Of a DNA stretch of 64,000 nt, positions 39,993 through 47,977 are shown in pieces (the stretch's first letter is position 1; each line of letters begins with the position of its first letter). The stretch comes from Bacteroidota bacterium. Lineage in GTDB: Bacteria > Bacteroidota > Bacteroidia > Bacteroidales > Prolixibacteraceae. The notes under the pieces were generated by a model. The model saw nothing but the letters and a program-made list of their open reading frames with translations. It did no database searches and had not been told where the DNA came from. The position numbers were made by a program, and so were the translations under genes. The stretch spans positions 1-64,000 of the forward strand of contig JAEYNZ010000140.1 of NCBI GenBank assembly GCA_023412195.1. The letters run 5' to 3'.

Positions 39993-40247
39993 ATGATTAA
40001 TTTTTTTTAATATTCAATGATGATAAGAACAGAAAACACCCTGCGCAATGAGCCTTGTTCAGCATCAGACAAACCAGGTCTTTGTAACAGCAGTTGCACT
40101 ACAAAGATACATTTTTACAGGCTCACCCAGAAAAAAGGTACGAATACTTAATTTTCTGTTAAGCTTACCGGCATATCTCCACTCCATTTTACGGTCTGGT
40201 AAAATCTCACCATAGATAAAGCCCAACTTCAGACCAAAGACAATACA
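39993..40247. other. Non-coding DNA upstream of pgi
   Basis: Holds the pgi leader (the -7 box is at 40102-40109). From about 40120 onward I see no frame or RNA; this is the pgi-side shoulder of the restriction module. Confidence 0.5.
40102..40109 (-). promoter_or_regulatory. -7 box of the pgi promoter
   Basis: TATCTTTG on the minus strand fits TAnnTTTG. The implied leader is about 100 bases. No matching -33 TTTG is seen. Confidence 0.45.
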
Positions 40248-40337
40248 AACTCAATATTAATTCAATGTAAATTCAATTAAAGTTGAATTTAAGTTGAGTT
40301 TAAATTGAGTTTATATTGAGTTTAAATTGAGTTTGGT
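40248..40337. repeat. 11-bp degenerate tandem/inverted repeat array
   Basis: Five direct 11-bp units of the form AGTTGAGTTTA / AATTGAGTTTA (about 40281-40335) are preceded by three units in the opposite orientation (ATTCAAT words, about 40250-40280). The centre ATTCAA-TTAAAG-TTGAAT allows a long imperfect cruciform. There are no unique spacers, so this is not a CRISPR array. Confidence 0.75.
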
Positions 40338-40630
40338 AAGAAGATGGTTTATCGATATTAAAGTCATCAAGGACATTAGAGGTATATAATGCATCGGCTA
40401 CGTATATGAAACGTTTATCATTTCGAAGCACTTTCCTAACAGGTTACAACTACTTTTGATACGGCTGTGCCGCTCGATAACCCATTGACTGCCAAATGTT
40501 GTACTGGGCTTTATTCATTATCAATTAATTTTCAATCTTTTATAGTCGTTAATCAACTCAATCGAAGCACTGCTTTTCCCGAAAAAAATTAGTTTTTAGG
40601 GTCGGCAAAAAAGCGGTGGAAGACAGACAA
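40338..40630. other. Non-coding shoulder of the restriction module
   Basis: No supported reading frame, RNA or promoter. Base composition is mixed, and the stretch leads into the direct repeat at 40631. Confidence 0.4.
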
Positions 40631-40681
40631 GCTCTTTTGCAATTTTTGGTTAGGCCTTGGCTTGTGCGAATTGCAAATGTG
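40631..40681. repeat. Direct repeat A flanking the restriction module
   Basis: This 51-base sequence matches 44074-44124 at 44 of 51 positions without gaps. Shared cores are GCTCTTTTGCAA, GGCTTGTGCGA and TTGCAAATGTG. It ends 19 bases before the nuclease stop codon. The outer ends contain palindromic TTGCAA words. Confidence 0.85.
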
Positions 40682-40700
40682 ATTGGCTGTGAGGGCAGCA

Positions 40701-41738
40701 TTAAAATGGATTTAGGTTAAGAAATTCAAATCTATGTCTGGTCAACTCTGAACCATAAAGATTATTATCTCCATCCCAAATCACACTAACATTTCTATCA
40801 TTTTCAAGATAATCAATCATCCATTGACTTGTAGGTGGTAAATTTCGCTCAATAACTAAAACCAAATTTGAATTAGGTAAATTTTGCAGGTATTGATACT
40901 CATAAAGCTGGCTTAATCCATTTCTAACTTGCTTTCTAGCATTTGCATCAGTTATTGATTTCATTTCAAAAATAAAATCATTACCATCATGTCTAGTTGC
41001 TAAATCAATTAGTTGATTAAACCTTGGGATTTGTCCAGCATCCTTAATCCTCTTAGCTACTAAATTTACTAATCTACGATGAGCATTATCAGCTCTATCT
41101 AATGCAGCTTGATTTCTATAAGTAATAATTGTTTCTCTTGCATTATTTGATCTCTCTTGGACTGTTTCATATTCGGAAAGTTGTGTTGATCTTGGCAATA
41201 TAGGTTCATCTATGTTTGTAAAATTAAGTACATCTACATTATTGTTAATTGTAGAAGTTAATAAGAAAAATCTTTCATTTGTTCTCTCTATAATGTTTAA
41301 CTCCTCCAACCAAGAAACCACTGAACTAACTCGACGTGGAGCCATAGAATTTCTTTCAAGATCAGATACATCAATTATAAAATCAATAATATCTTGACGA
41401 GAAAGTCCATTAACGTTATTAGATTCAAGAAACGGTATTAGCCTTTGAAACAACCTTATGTTTAAAACCGATTGAATGAAAATTGGATTTGACATTTCAG
41501 CACCAGTACGAATGAATTCTTGACCTTGTGGTGTTAAAACCGAAGAATTACTTGAAGGTGTCATTATTAAACCAATTATCTCGGCAGCTTTTCGATAATA
41601 ACGCCCTTGTCTTTCAACTTTTCCAATGCTTTGAGCAATGTCTTGAAAAGTTCTAGAACCTTGAGAAACACTTATCACAGTGCGTAAAACATCTATAAGA
41701 TTATCTGCTTGTGGGATTTGGTCACTAGGTATAAGCAT
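40701..41738 (-). CDS. Putative type II restriction endonuclease
   Basis: A 345-aa protein, last in an operon with a controller and two methyltransferases, which is the main reason for the call. The N-terminal part has winged-helix-like segments (about 30-60 and 135-165). The C-terminal part has a PD-(D/E)XK-like core: Asp245 or Asp254, then FEMK with Glu258 and Lys260. DNA recognition first and cleavage last resembles type IIS enzymes such as FokI. Two separate methyltransferases agree with an asymmetric site. Codon use is AT-rich compared with the chromosome around it. Recognition sequence unknown. Confidence 0.7.
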   Translation of the reverse strand: MLIPSDQIPQADNLIDVLRTVISVSQGSRTFQDIAQSIGKVERQGRYYRKAAEIIGLIMTPSSNSSVLTPQGQEFIRTGAEMSNPIFIQSVLNIRLFQRLIPFLESNNVNGLSRQDIIDFIIDVSDLERNSMAPRRVSSVVSWLEELNIIERTNERFFLLTSTINNNVDVLNFTNIDEPILPRSTQLSEYETVQERSNNARETIITYRNQAALDRADNAHRRLVNLVAKRIKDAGQIPRFNQLIDLATRHDGNDFIFEMKSITDANARKQVRNGLSQLYEYQYLQNLPNSNLVLVIERNLPPTSQWMIDYLENDRNVSVIWDGDNNLYGSELTRHRFEFLNLNPF

Positions 41739-41741
41739 ATA

Positions 41742-42791
41742 TTATTCTCCTATAAATAAATATTCTTTAACTCTATTATTCACATTACCAATTTTATGTG
41801 GCTGATTTCCGAAAGAATAAGTATGATCGATTTCATGAACAGAAACATTACTCTTGTGTCCTTTTAGGATTTCAGTCAATTCTTCTTTTGTTGGAAGCGA
41901 ATTTGATGAGTATGATACTGCAATAATTGAATTTGAGAATTTTGCAAACAGCTTATTAAATTCATCGTAAGCATTTAATTTGTTTGAAAAAGGAGACTTG
42001 TAACTCTTAAATTTCTTTGTTATTGTATTTTCTTGAATCTCCAAACCTTCCCAATTTTTTACTAATCCTTCAACGAAATGGTACCTGCGGACATAATCAT
42101 TATCAGATTTTGAACTGTAATAAGGAGGGTCTAGATATACTAAATCAGCAACTATATCAAGTTTTTGAGTTTTTGTGTTAAATGATTTATTGTCAAATCC
42201 ATTATCAAACACAGCAGAATTAAAGATTGAAATATTATTCAGGAAATGTTCTTTTAATGAGTCTTGAATATCTTTTCTGCCATCATCATATCTATGACCA
42301 ATAAATGTAAAAATTCCTCGAGGTCTTTTCTTAATACAAGCTCTTGAAAGTGAAGAAAGTGCAATCGATTTCTTATAATCATTATCAAGTAAATCAATAT
42401 TAGCTCTTATTTGATCTAAAAAGTGATTGTCAGAATCAGAAAAGTATAAATCTTTAAATTTTTTGCTTATAAAATTATTCGAGTTATCTCTGTTAACTAA
42501 AAAATCAATATCGGAATCCTCCAATTGAATAAAGCTATTTTCAATTATTGCATGTGCGGTATGATAACTCATTGCCATAAAATCATTACTAATGACTTTC
42601 TTTCCTTGGCATTTCATAAAATATCCAACAATATTACTTCCGGCAAATGCATCATAAAATGATTCGAACTCATAGGTTCTTAATATTTTCCATAAATCTC
42701 CAATAATTCTATTTTTACTTCCCATGTATCTAGTACCTGGGAAATAATCAAATTGATTAGTCAAAGTCGGTATTTCTAGTTGCAAATTCAT
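41742..42791 (-). CDS. DNA adenine methyltransferase 2, D12 class
   Basis: Protects host DNA by N6-adenine methylation; 349 aa. Motif X-like YMGSKNRI (22-29), the AdoMet motif YDAFAGSNIVGYF (about 41-53) and catalytic DPPYY (near 219) are in the alpha-class (Dam-like) order. The first base of its coding frame overlaps the last base of methyltransferase 1, and the nuclease gene begins three bases after its stop. It is only distantly similar to methyltransferase 1, so the two probably methylate opposite strands of one asymmetric site. Confidence 0.88.
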   Translation of the reverse strand: MNLQLEIPTLTNQFDYFPGTRYMGSKNRIIGDLWKILRTYEFESFYDAFAGSNIVGYFMKCQGKKVISNDFMAMSYHTAHAIIENSFIQLEDSDIDFLVNRDNSNNFISKKFKDLYFSDSDNHFLDQIRANIDLLDNDYKKSIALSSLSRACIKKRPRGIFTFIGHRYDDGRKDIQDSLKEHFLNNISIFNSAVFDNGFDNKSFNTKTQKLDIVADLVYLDPPYYSSKSDNDYVRRYHFVEGLVKNWEGLEIQENTITKKFKSYKSPFSNKLNAYDEFNKLFAKFSNSIIAVSYSSNSLPTKEELTEILKGHKSNVSVHEIDHTYSFGNQPHKIGNVNNRVKEYLFIGE

Positions 42792-43648
42792 TACCCTCCA
42801 ATTACAATAATATCAACACCAGTTCTGTTTTTCGCATCACTATTTATCATTCGCTTTGTCTCAATTTTTTTGATTTCATAATTCTTGTAAAGCTCCATGA
42901 TAACACTGTGATCTGAATTGGTAAGAATGACATGACAACCCAAATTAACCAACCTGTCAAATTCTTCTTTTAAAGCTACTTGATCATCATGGTAAAAAAA
43001 TTCTTTAGTATATCTTTTAAAATCGCCATACTTTCCTACCGGATAATAAGGAGGATCAAGAAAAATAAAATCGCCCTTTTGCGCATGTTTTCTCAGAGTT
43101 TCTAAATAATCGGAGAATTCAATCCTTGTATTTTGTAAAAACTCGCTGGCATCTCTTAAAATTTCACTATCGAAAAAATTACCAGAGCCTTTACCGTATG
43201 GGACATTAAACTGACCTTTTTTATTTACTCTGTACAAACCATTAAAACATGTCTTATTTAGATAAAGCAACCTTGCTGTCCTCTCAATATTTGATAGTCT
43301 TTCAGGATCTTTCGATCTCATTTCATAATAAAAGTTTTCCTCGTTTTTAAAAGTCTTTAATAATGAAATAACATTTTCTACCGAATGTTTAATTGTTTTA
43401 TAGGTAATTATCAACTCATAATTTAAATCTGCAATTACTGCTTTTGCAGGATTAAGATGAAAATAAAAAGCACCGCCACCAATAAATGGTTCAATGTATT
43501 TATTATAATTATTGGGAATATATTTTATCAACTCAGGTAATAATTGAGTTTTACCACCAGCCCACTTTAAAAAAGGTTTAATACTGACCTGATTAGGAAT
43601 TAACCATGGTTCTTCAATAGTTCCTATTCTTTCTTCGAATTTATACAT
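42791..43648 (-). CDS. DNA adenine methyltransferase 1, Dam-like D12 class
   Basis: N6-adenine methyltransferase of 285 aa, close to the Dam/DpnM type. KWAGGKTQLL (28-37), the AdoMet motif IEPFIGGGAF (52-61), FNGLYRVNKKGQFNVPYG in the target region and catalytic DPPYYP (near 197) are all present. Dam relatives often act on GATC-containing sites, but the target here cannot be assigned. The start overlaps the controller gene by eight bases. Confidence 0.92.
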   Translation of the reverse strand: MYKFEERIGTIEEPWLIPNQVSIKPFLKWAGGKTQLLPELIKYIPNNYNKYIEPFIGGGAFYFHLNPAKAVIADLNYELIITYKTIKHSVENVISLLKTFKNEENFYYEMRSKDPERLSNIERTARLLYLNKTCFNGLYRVNKKGQFNVPYGKGSGNFFDSEILRDASEFLQNTRIEFSDYLETLRKHAQKGDFIFLDPPYYPVGKYGDFKRYTKEFFYHDDQVALKEEFDRLVNLGCHVILTNSDHSVIMELYKNYEIKKIETKRMINSDAKNRTGVDIIVIGG

Positions 43649-43982
43649 GATTGGCTGCCTTTTTCGTATTTTTATAATACTCTAATTCCTCTTCAGCTAC
43701 TTTTAGAGCTTCACTAGCGTGTTCTTCATCTTTTAATTCATACGCTATTTTTTCACCTAACCACTGCGACAAATACTCTTCTCTGTTAACATTGAAAAAA
43801 TCAGCTATTAAAATAGCTTGCTTTTTAGTTGCAATTCTATCTCCTCTTTCAATTTTGCTTAATAGAGCCTGATCAATCTTTATTTCAGAGGCTAATTCTC
43901 TTAAAAGCAAATTATTATTTTCTCTTAATTCTCTTATTTTCTCGCCAAATTTCGACATTGTAGCATATTTTTGACTTGACAA
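43641..43982 (-). CDS. XRE-type regulator, probable restriction-module controller
   Basis: A 113-aa protein with a Cro/C1 helix-turn-helix at about residues 8-62 (IRELRENNNLLLRELASE, then QALLSKIERGDR). The C-terminal 40 residues are acidic and helical and may dimerise. It is first in the operon, overlaps methyltransferase 1, and a perfect palindrome sits at its own promoter. This is the layout of C proteins, which delay nuclease expression after entry of the module. It is longer than classic C proteins (about 80 aa). The alternative is a general DNA-binding partner. Confidence 0.8.
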   Translation of the reverse strand: MSSQKYATMSKFGEKIRELRENNNLLLRELASEIKIDQALLSKIERGDRIATKKQAILIADFFNVNREEYLSQWLGEKIAYELKDEEHASEALKVAEEELEYYKNTKKAANHV

Positions 43983-43992
43983 TATCTGTCAA
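43976..43992. promoter_or_regulatory. Candidate controller-protein operator
   Basis: TTGACA-ATATC-TGTCAA is a perfect 6-bp inverted repeat with a 5-base spacer. It touches the promoter -7 box (43990-43997) and covers the expected transcription start, so a bound dimer would repress. Confidence 0.65.
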
Positions 43993-44021
43993 ATGTATCG
44001 AATTTGTTTCTAAAATACAAG
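43990..44021 (-). promoter_or_regulatory. Promoter of the restriction-modification operon
   Basis: On the minus strand CTTG (44018-44021), 20 bases, then TACATTTG (43990-43997). The -7 box is a full TAnnTTTG match; the -33 box has one mismatch. Confidence 0.6.
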
Positions 44022-44073
44022 TCCAATTTTTCAACCGACTTTTCAACAGTCTCTAGAGCGCGTGGAAAAAATA

Positions 44074-44124
44074 GCTCTTTTGCAAATGTTGGTTATGTGT
44101 CGGCTTGTGCGATTTGCAAATGTG
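44074..44124. repeat. Direct repeat B flanking the restriction module
   Basis: Partner of 40631-40681, same orientation, 44 of 51 identical. TTTGCAAA-type palindromes stand near both ends of this copy. It lies about 50 bases upstream of the operon promoter, so A and B enclose exactly promoter plus four genes. Confidence 0.85.
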
Positions 44125-44649
44125 CTATTGTGGGCTGACTTCCCTAACTGTCCCGAAGGGCAGAAGCGGGAGGGAAAACTATTCTATTAGCACTGACCTT
44201 CAATCAATGCTCCAATCCAATCAAGATTATTTTTTGAATTTTCAGTCAAATTAATAATGTACAGGTGTCTCTTTTAGCCTTACATAAAAATGAGGCATAA
44301 GAATTTGAACAAAAAGACCTTTGAAGAAGACCTCATATTTTTAGACACCTGGCCTACCGGCAGGCAAGCAAGTATCAAGACCTGATTGCACTGGTGCATG
44401 ATGTTTTGTAACGAGAATCCAGTCGTAAGCGAAACAATAGAACATACAACAGGAGTAAATCTCTGCTCTTTCCCGGACGTGGTAGTACTTCCGGTACTGA
44501 TAACCTGATCCTGAGGCCTCAAATTGTTAATGATGTTGTATTTGATGTAAATTTTTATTTTCACGACGGAGAACATCCTGACATCTTTGAGATTTTTACT
44601 ACTTTAGATGCATATTAATTTCATTTAACAGGCCTAAAAGTAATATCAT
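44125..44649. other. Non-coding DNA with possible gene debris
   Basis: Between repeat B and the serine hydrolase. It has a TTCCCT/AGGGAA-bounded hairpin near 44150, and an AGACAC...TATCAAGAC repeat word (44343-44378) interrupted by a short CCTACCGGCAGG segment. An open frame without a start codon (44412-44618) ends in protein-like sequence (NDVVFDVNFYFHDGEHPD). No intact gene is supported. Confidence 0.4.
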
Positions 44650-45945
44650 ATGAAAAAACTGATCATTGTGCTTATTATAATGGCATGGGTACCCTTCATG
44701 GGAACTAGTCAGACCAGGTCATTAAAAAAGAGTCCCCCACTTAAAGAAGCCTCACCACAGGAAGCAGGCATGTCGGAAGAAAGGATTGATCGCATTGACA
44801 GGATGTGCTCGGAAGCTGTAGGCGAGGGCAATCTTCCGGGCATAGTTGCACTTGTAGTAAGGGATGGAAAAATTGTTCTATGGAAGGCATATGGCATGGC
44901 AGACAATGAACAGGGCAGGACTTTAAAAAGGGATGACATCTTCAGGATTGCTTCACAAACCAAAGCTGTAACGGCAACTGCGGTTATGATGCTTTGGGAG
45001 GAAGGAAAATTCCAGCTCGATGATCCTGTATCGAAATATATACCTGAATTCAAAAACACGCAGGTTTTAAATACATTCCGTTACAGCGACACCACCTGGA
45101 CAGGCACCCCGGTTAAATCTCCGGTTACAATCAGGCACCTTCTTACCCACACTTCAGGGATCGGTTATGGCATGATCGATGGTGATGAAAGAATGAGGAT
45201 GATATATCATAAGGCAGGTATTATTGATGCATTTACGGCAGATAATGTTACCATAGAAGAAAATATTAAGAAACTTGCTGTCCTTCCGCTTCACCATCAC
45301 CCGGGTGAAGCTTATACATACGGTGAAGGTCTCGATGTTCTGGGTTATCTGATAGAAATTGTATCCGGTATGACTTTCGATGAATTCCTGAAGACCCGCA
45401 TTTTTGATCCCTTGGGAATGAATGACACACGCTTCTACTTTCCGGAAAATTATGCGGGCCGGCTTGTAGCCGTACAGTACAACAAAGATGGAAATTGGCA
45501 AAAATATCCAGAATCATTGTTTGATACTGATTATCCTGTTAAAGGAGCCAAACGCTTTTTTTCAGGTGGAGCCGGGCTTTCAAGCACTGCTAAAGATTAT
45601 GCAATTTTCCTGCAGATGTACCTGAACGGGGGCGAATATAACGGAGTAAGATTATTAAGCCGCACAACAGTCAGAAGCATTATGGGGAACCAGGCAGACG
45701 ATTTATGGGGCGGAAATGATAAACATTACGGACTTGCATTCGGTGTTTTGACTGAAGGAGGCGAAGCCAGGGGTGGACAGGGAAGTGCAGGCACGTTCGA
45801 CTGGGGAGGTTATTTCAACACACAGTATTTTGCCGACCCGCAGGAGAAAGTCATCGGAATCCTCATGAAGCAGACCCAGGGTCAGGTGAATGACCAGACA
45901 GGATGGAAATTCAGGCAGCTGGTATTCCAGGCAATAGACGACTAG
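44650..45945 (+). CDS. Secreted serine hydrolase, class C beta-lactamase fold
   Basis: A 431-aa exported protein (signal peptide about 1-20) of the beta-lactamase/penicillin-binding-protein-like esterase family. The SxxK motif is SQTK in RIASQTKAVTATA. The second motif position reads YTYGEG, where many relatives have YSN, and the third region is FDWGGYFNTQYFADP. Such proteins are mostly esterases or peptidases, not antibiotic-resistance enzymes. It is a single gene between two repeat-rich stretches, suggesting a mobile or variable neighbourhood. Confidence 0.85.
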   Translation: MKKLIIVLIIMAWVPFMGTSQTRSLKKSPPLKEASPQEAGMSEERIDRIDRMCSEAVGEGNLPGIVALVVRDGKIVLWKAYGMADNEQGRTLKRDDIFRIASQTKAVTATAVMMLWEEGKFQLDDPVSKYIPEFKNTQVLNTFRYSDTTWTGTPVKSPVTIRHLLTHTSGIGYGMIDGDERMRMIYHKAGIIDAFTADNVTIEENIKKLAVLPLHHHPGEAYTYGEGLDVLGYLIEIVSGMTFDEFLKTRIFDPLGMNDTRFYFPENYAGRLVAVQYNKDGNWQKYPESLFDTDYPVKGAKRFFSGGAGLSSTAKDYAIFLQMYLNGGEYNGVRLLSRTTVRSIMGNQADDLWGGNDKHYGLAFGVLTEGGEARGGQGSAGTFDWGGYFNTQYFADPQEKVIGILMKQTQGQVNDQTGWKFRQLVFQAIDD

Positions 45946-46007
45946 AGATTAGACACAAGAAAAGAAGACAATAAAGAGTTTTACAGCCCGATGAAAAATA
46001 ATATTAT
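45946..46007. other. Non-coding gap after the serine hydrolase
   Basis: Starts the 506-base gene-free stretch before deoC; it contains one GATTAGACACAAG word of the dispersed repeat and nothing else recognisable. Confidence 0.4.
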
Positions 46008-46119
46008 AAACGACCCCCTAAAACCCCCGAAGGGGGACTTAGGGACAGTGCAAGTGTGGCAGCATGCTGCTAAAGAGCGTCTTACCCCTCCCCTCCGGGG
46101 AGACGGGGAAGGGTCGTTT
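46008..46119. repeat. GC-rich foldable element with terminal inverted repeats
   Basis: AAACGACCC and GGGTCGTTT (9 bp, perfect) bound a 112-base element. Inside are CCCCC-GAA-GGGGG (46024-46036), the 12-base palindrome GCAGCATGCTGC, and CTCCCC-TCC-GGGGAG. It is far richer in G+C than the surrounding DNA. It looks like a non-autonomous repeat of REP or MITE kind; no coding capacity. Confidence 0.6.
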
Positions 46120-46219
46120 TGACTTTAAATGATAAATGATTATATAAGAGTATCAAAACTGAATTGTTCTGAATATGAATATTTTGTGATGTAAAATTGT
46201 TAGAAACACAAGATTTTTA

Positions 46220-46396
46220 GACACAAGTATCTGATAAGGCACAAGATAAAAAGACACAGGTATCAAGACTTGGTTACAACAGAAAAGTTGGTTTTGTGCT
46301 TTTATAAAACTACTTAGTATCCCTTCTTGTTCCTTGACAATCAGAGTTATGAAACATAATCACTAATTTGAAGAATCCAGTCTTGTGTCTTGATAC
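46220..46396. repeat. Degenerate AGACAC/TATCAAGAC inverted repeats
   Basis: Word families AGACACAAGTATC and AGACACAGGTATCAAGACTTGG (46252-46273) are mirrored by CCAGTCTTGTGTCTTGATAC (46377-46396), giving an imperfect long-range inverted repeat. The same words occur at 44343-44378 on the other side of the serine hydrolase. Confidence 0.6.
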
Positions 46397-46451
46397 TTTT
46401 CGTCTTGATACATAAATCAAAATGCTTAATAAAAACTCAATACTATAAAAA

Positions 46452-47168
46452 ATGAACAAGGTAAAAGAACTTGCAAAAATGATAGACCACTCCATCCTTC
46501 ATCCCACACTTACTGATGAAGATTTGCTGAGGGAGTGTGAAGTGGCAAAAAAGTATGATGTTGCCTCGGTATGTGTGAAACCCTATGCCGTAAAGCAGGC
46601 GGTTGAACTGCTGAAGGGAAGTGATGTGCTGGTAGGTTGCGTCATAGGGTTTCCGGCCGGAAACTCAGCTATTGATGTAAAGGTATTCGAAGCTGAAACT
46701 GCATGCAATGACGGGGCAGTTGAAATTGACATGGTTATCAACATAGGGAAGGCACTTCAGCACGACTGGCCTTACATTGAAAAAGAGATTTCGGCCGTTA
46801 CTGATGCTTGTCATAAAAAAGGGGCTATCGTAAAAGTTATCTTTGAAACCGACTATATAACCAGCGAAGAAGATATTGCAGAACTTTGCCGGATTTGTAC
46901 TAATGTAGGGGCCGATTATGTAAAAACATCATCGGGGTTCGGTTTTGTGAAGGGCAGCGACGGAAAATATTCCTATACCGGTGCCACCATTCCAAACCTG
47001 GAATTGATGAAAAAGAGTATCGGCCCCGATGTTAAGGTGAAGGCAGCAGGAGGTGTCCGCACGCTTGACGGGTTGCTTGAGGTGCAGAAAGCAGGTTGCT
47101 CAAGATGCGGGGCAACCGCAACCGCAGCCATTATGGAAGATGCATACCGGAGGTTTGGCCAGAAATGA
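46452..47168 (+). CDS. deoC: Deoxyribose-phosphate aldolase
   Basis: Splits 2-deoxyribose-5-phosphate into glyceraldehyde-3-phosphate and acetaldehyde in nucleoside catabolism, 238 aa. The Schiff-base lysine is in DYVKTSSGFG (residue about 158), the second active-site lysine in VKAAGGVRT, and MIDHSILHPTL is a family N-terminus. It has no other nucleoside catabolic genes next to it. Confidence 0.95.
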   Translation: MNKVKELAKMIDHSILHPTLTDEDLLRECEVAKKYDVASVCVKPYAVKQAVELLKGSDVLVGCVIGFPAGNSAIDVKVFEAETACNDGAVEIDMVINIGKALQHDWPYIEKEISAVTDACHKKGAIVKVIFETDYITSEEDIAELCRICTNVGADYVKTSSGFGFVKGSDGKYSYTGATIPNLELMKKSIGPDVKVKAAGGVRTLDGLLEVQKAGCSRCGATATAAIMEDAYRRFGQK

Positions 47169-47225
47169 TCATGTTGAGAGGCAGTTAACAGAATATATAT
47201 TGATGGAGTTGGCATACACAATAGA

Positions 47226-47822
47226 ATGATTGGTATAATGGACCTGGATGAAACATATATATTGAGAAGATTAAACGAAGGTGATGATGAAGCCTTTAAT
47301 ATGCTCTTCAGGAAATATTATGGCCCGTTATGCCGGTTTGCCTGCCGTTATCTTGGCCGTCCTGATCTTTCAGAAGACATTGTATCGGATACATTCTACA
47401 ACATTTGGAATAAAAGAATCACGTTAAATATCACAACTTCTTTAAAATCATATCTTTTTCAGGCAGTTTGTAAAAATTCACTGAACTACCTCAGAAAGGC
47501 AAAAAGAGAAGAATTACTGGAAGACTATCTGTTTAAGAATTCATTTCATCAGAATTCGAAAGAAAGCATAGAACATGCAGAACCATCGGAATTGCTTTTT
47601 TTAACTGAACTCGGCAAGAAGATAAAGTTTTGTGTTGAAAATTTGCCACTGCAACAAAAAACAGTATTTATACTGAAGAGGTATGAAGACAAGAAAAACA
47701 AGGAAATAGCTGAAATTATGAAAATTTCGGTTAAAACAGTGGAAATGCACCTTACGCGTGCCATGTTAACTCTCAGGAAAGAATTAAGAATTTACCTTGA
47801 GGATGAACCAAATACTACCTGA
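47226..47822 (+). CDS. ECF RNA polymerase sigma factor
   Basis: Extracytoplasmic-function sigma factor of 198 aa (or 194 aa from the ATG at 47238, MDLDETY). Region 2 (about 15-90) has LFRKYYGPLCRFACRY and DLSEDIVSDTFYNIW; region 4 (about 125-185) has LPLQQKTVFILKRYEDKKNKEIAEIM with a helix-turn-helix. It precedes a surface polysaccharide locus, where Bacteroidota often keep an ECF/anti-sigma pair. Here no FecR-like anti-sigma gene follows, so its control is unclear. Confidence 0.92.
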   Translation: MIGIMDLDETYILRRLNEGDDEAFNMLFRKYYGPLCRFACRYLGRPDLSEDIVSDTFYNIWNKRITLNITTSLKSYLFQAVCKNSLNYLRKAKREELLEDYLFKNSFHQNSKESIEHAEPSELLFLTELGKKIKFCVENLPLQQKTVFILKRYEDKKNKEIAEIMKISVKTVEMHLTRAMLTLRKELRIYLEDEPNTT

Positions 47823-47977
47823 CAGGTAAGAAAGACCATCTTCAGAATCGTATTAGATTCAGGGAGGAATCTTGTTTTGAAAATTTTTTTCTAAAATCCC
47901 GCTGACGAATACAGGGAATCGTGCTCTGAACGCATCTTGTCTCTTATCAGAACAAATATTAATTAAAACAAAAGACT

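Noticed and set aside
40248..40337. CRISPR-like short repeats
   Set aside because: The 11-bp units abut without spacers and are degenerate; no cas gene is in the window.
40631..40681. Integron attC site
   Set aside because: One GTTAGGC-like core is present in copy A, but it is not conserved in copy B and no paired R' and R'' boxes or integrase are seen.
44280..44576. 98-aa minus-strand frame near the restriction module
   Set aside because: No motif, unusual composition and overlap with degenerate repeat words; the opposite strand looks more protein-like.
44650..45945. Beta-lactamase resistance gene
   Set aside because: The fold is class C-like, but the YxN and KTG positions are altered as in secreted esterases; no reason to claim antibiotic resistance.
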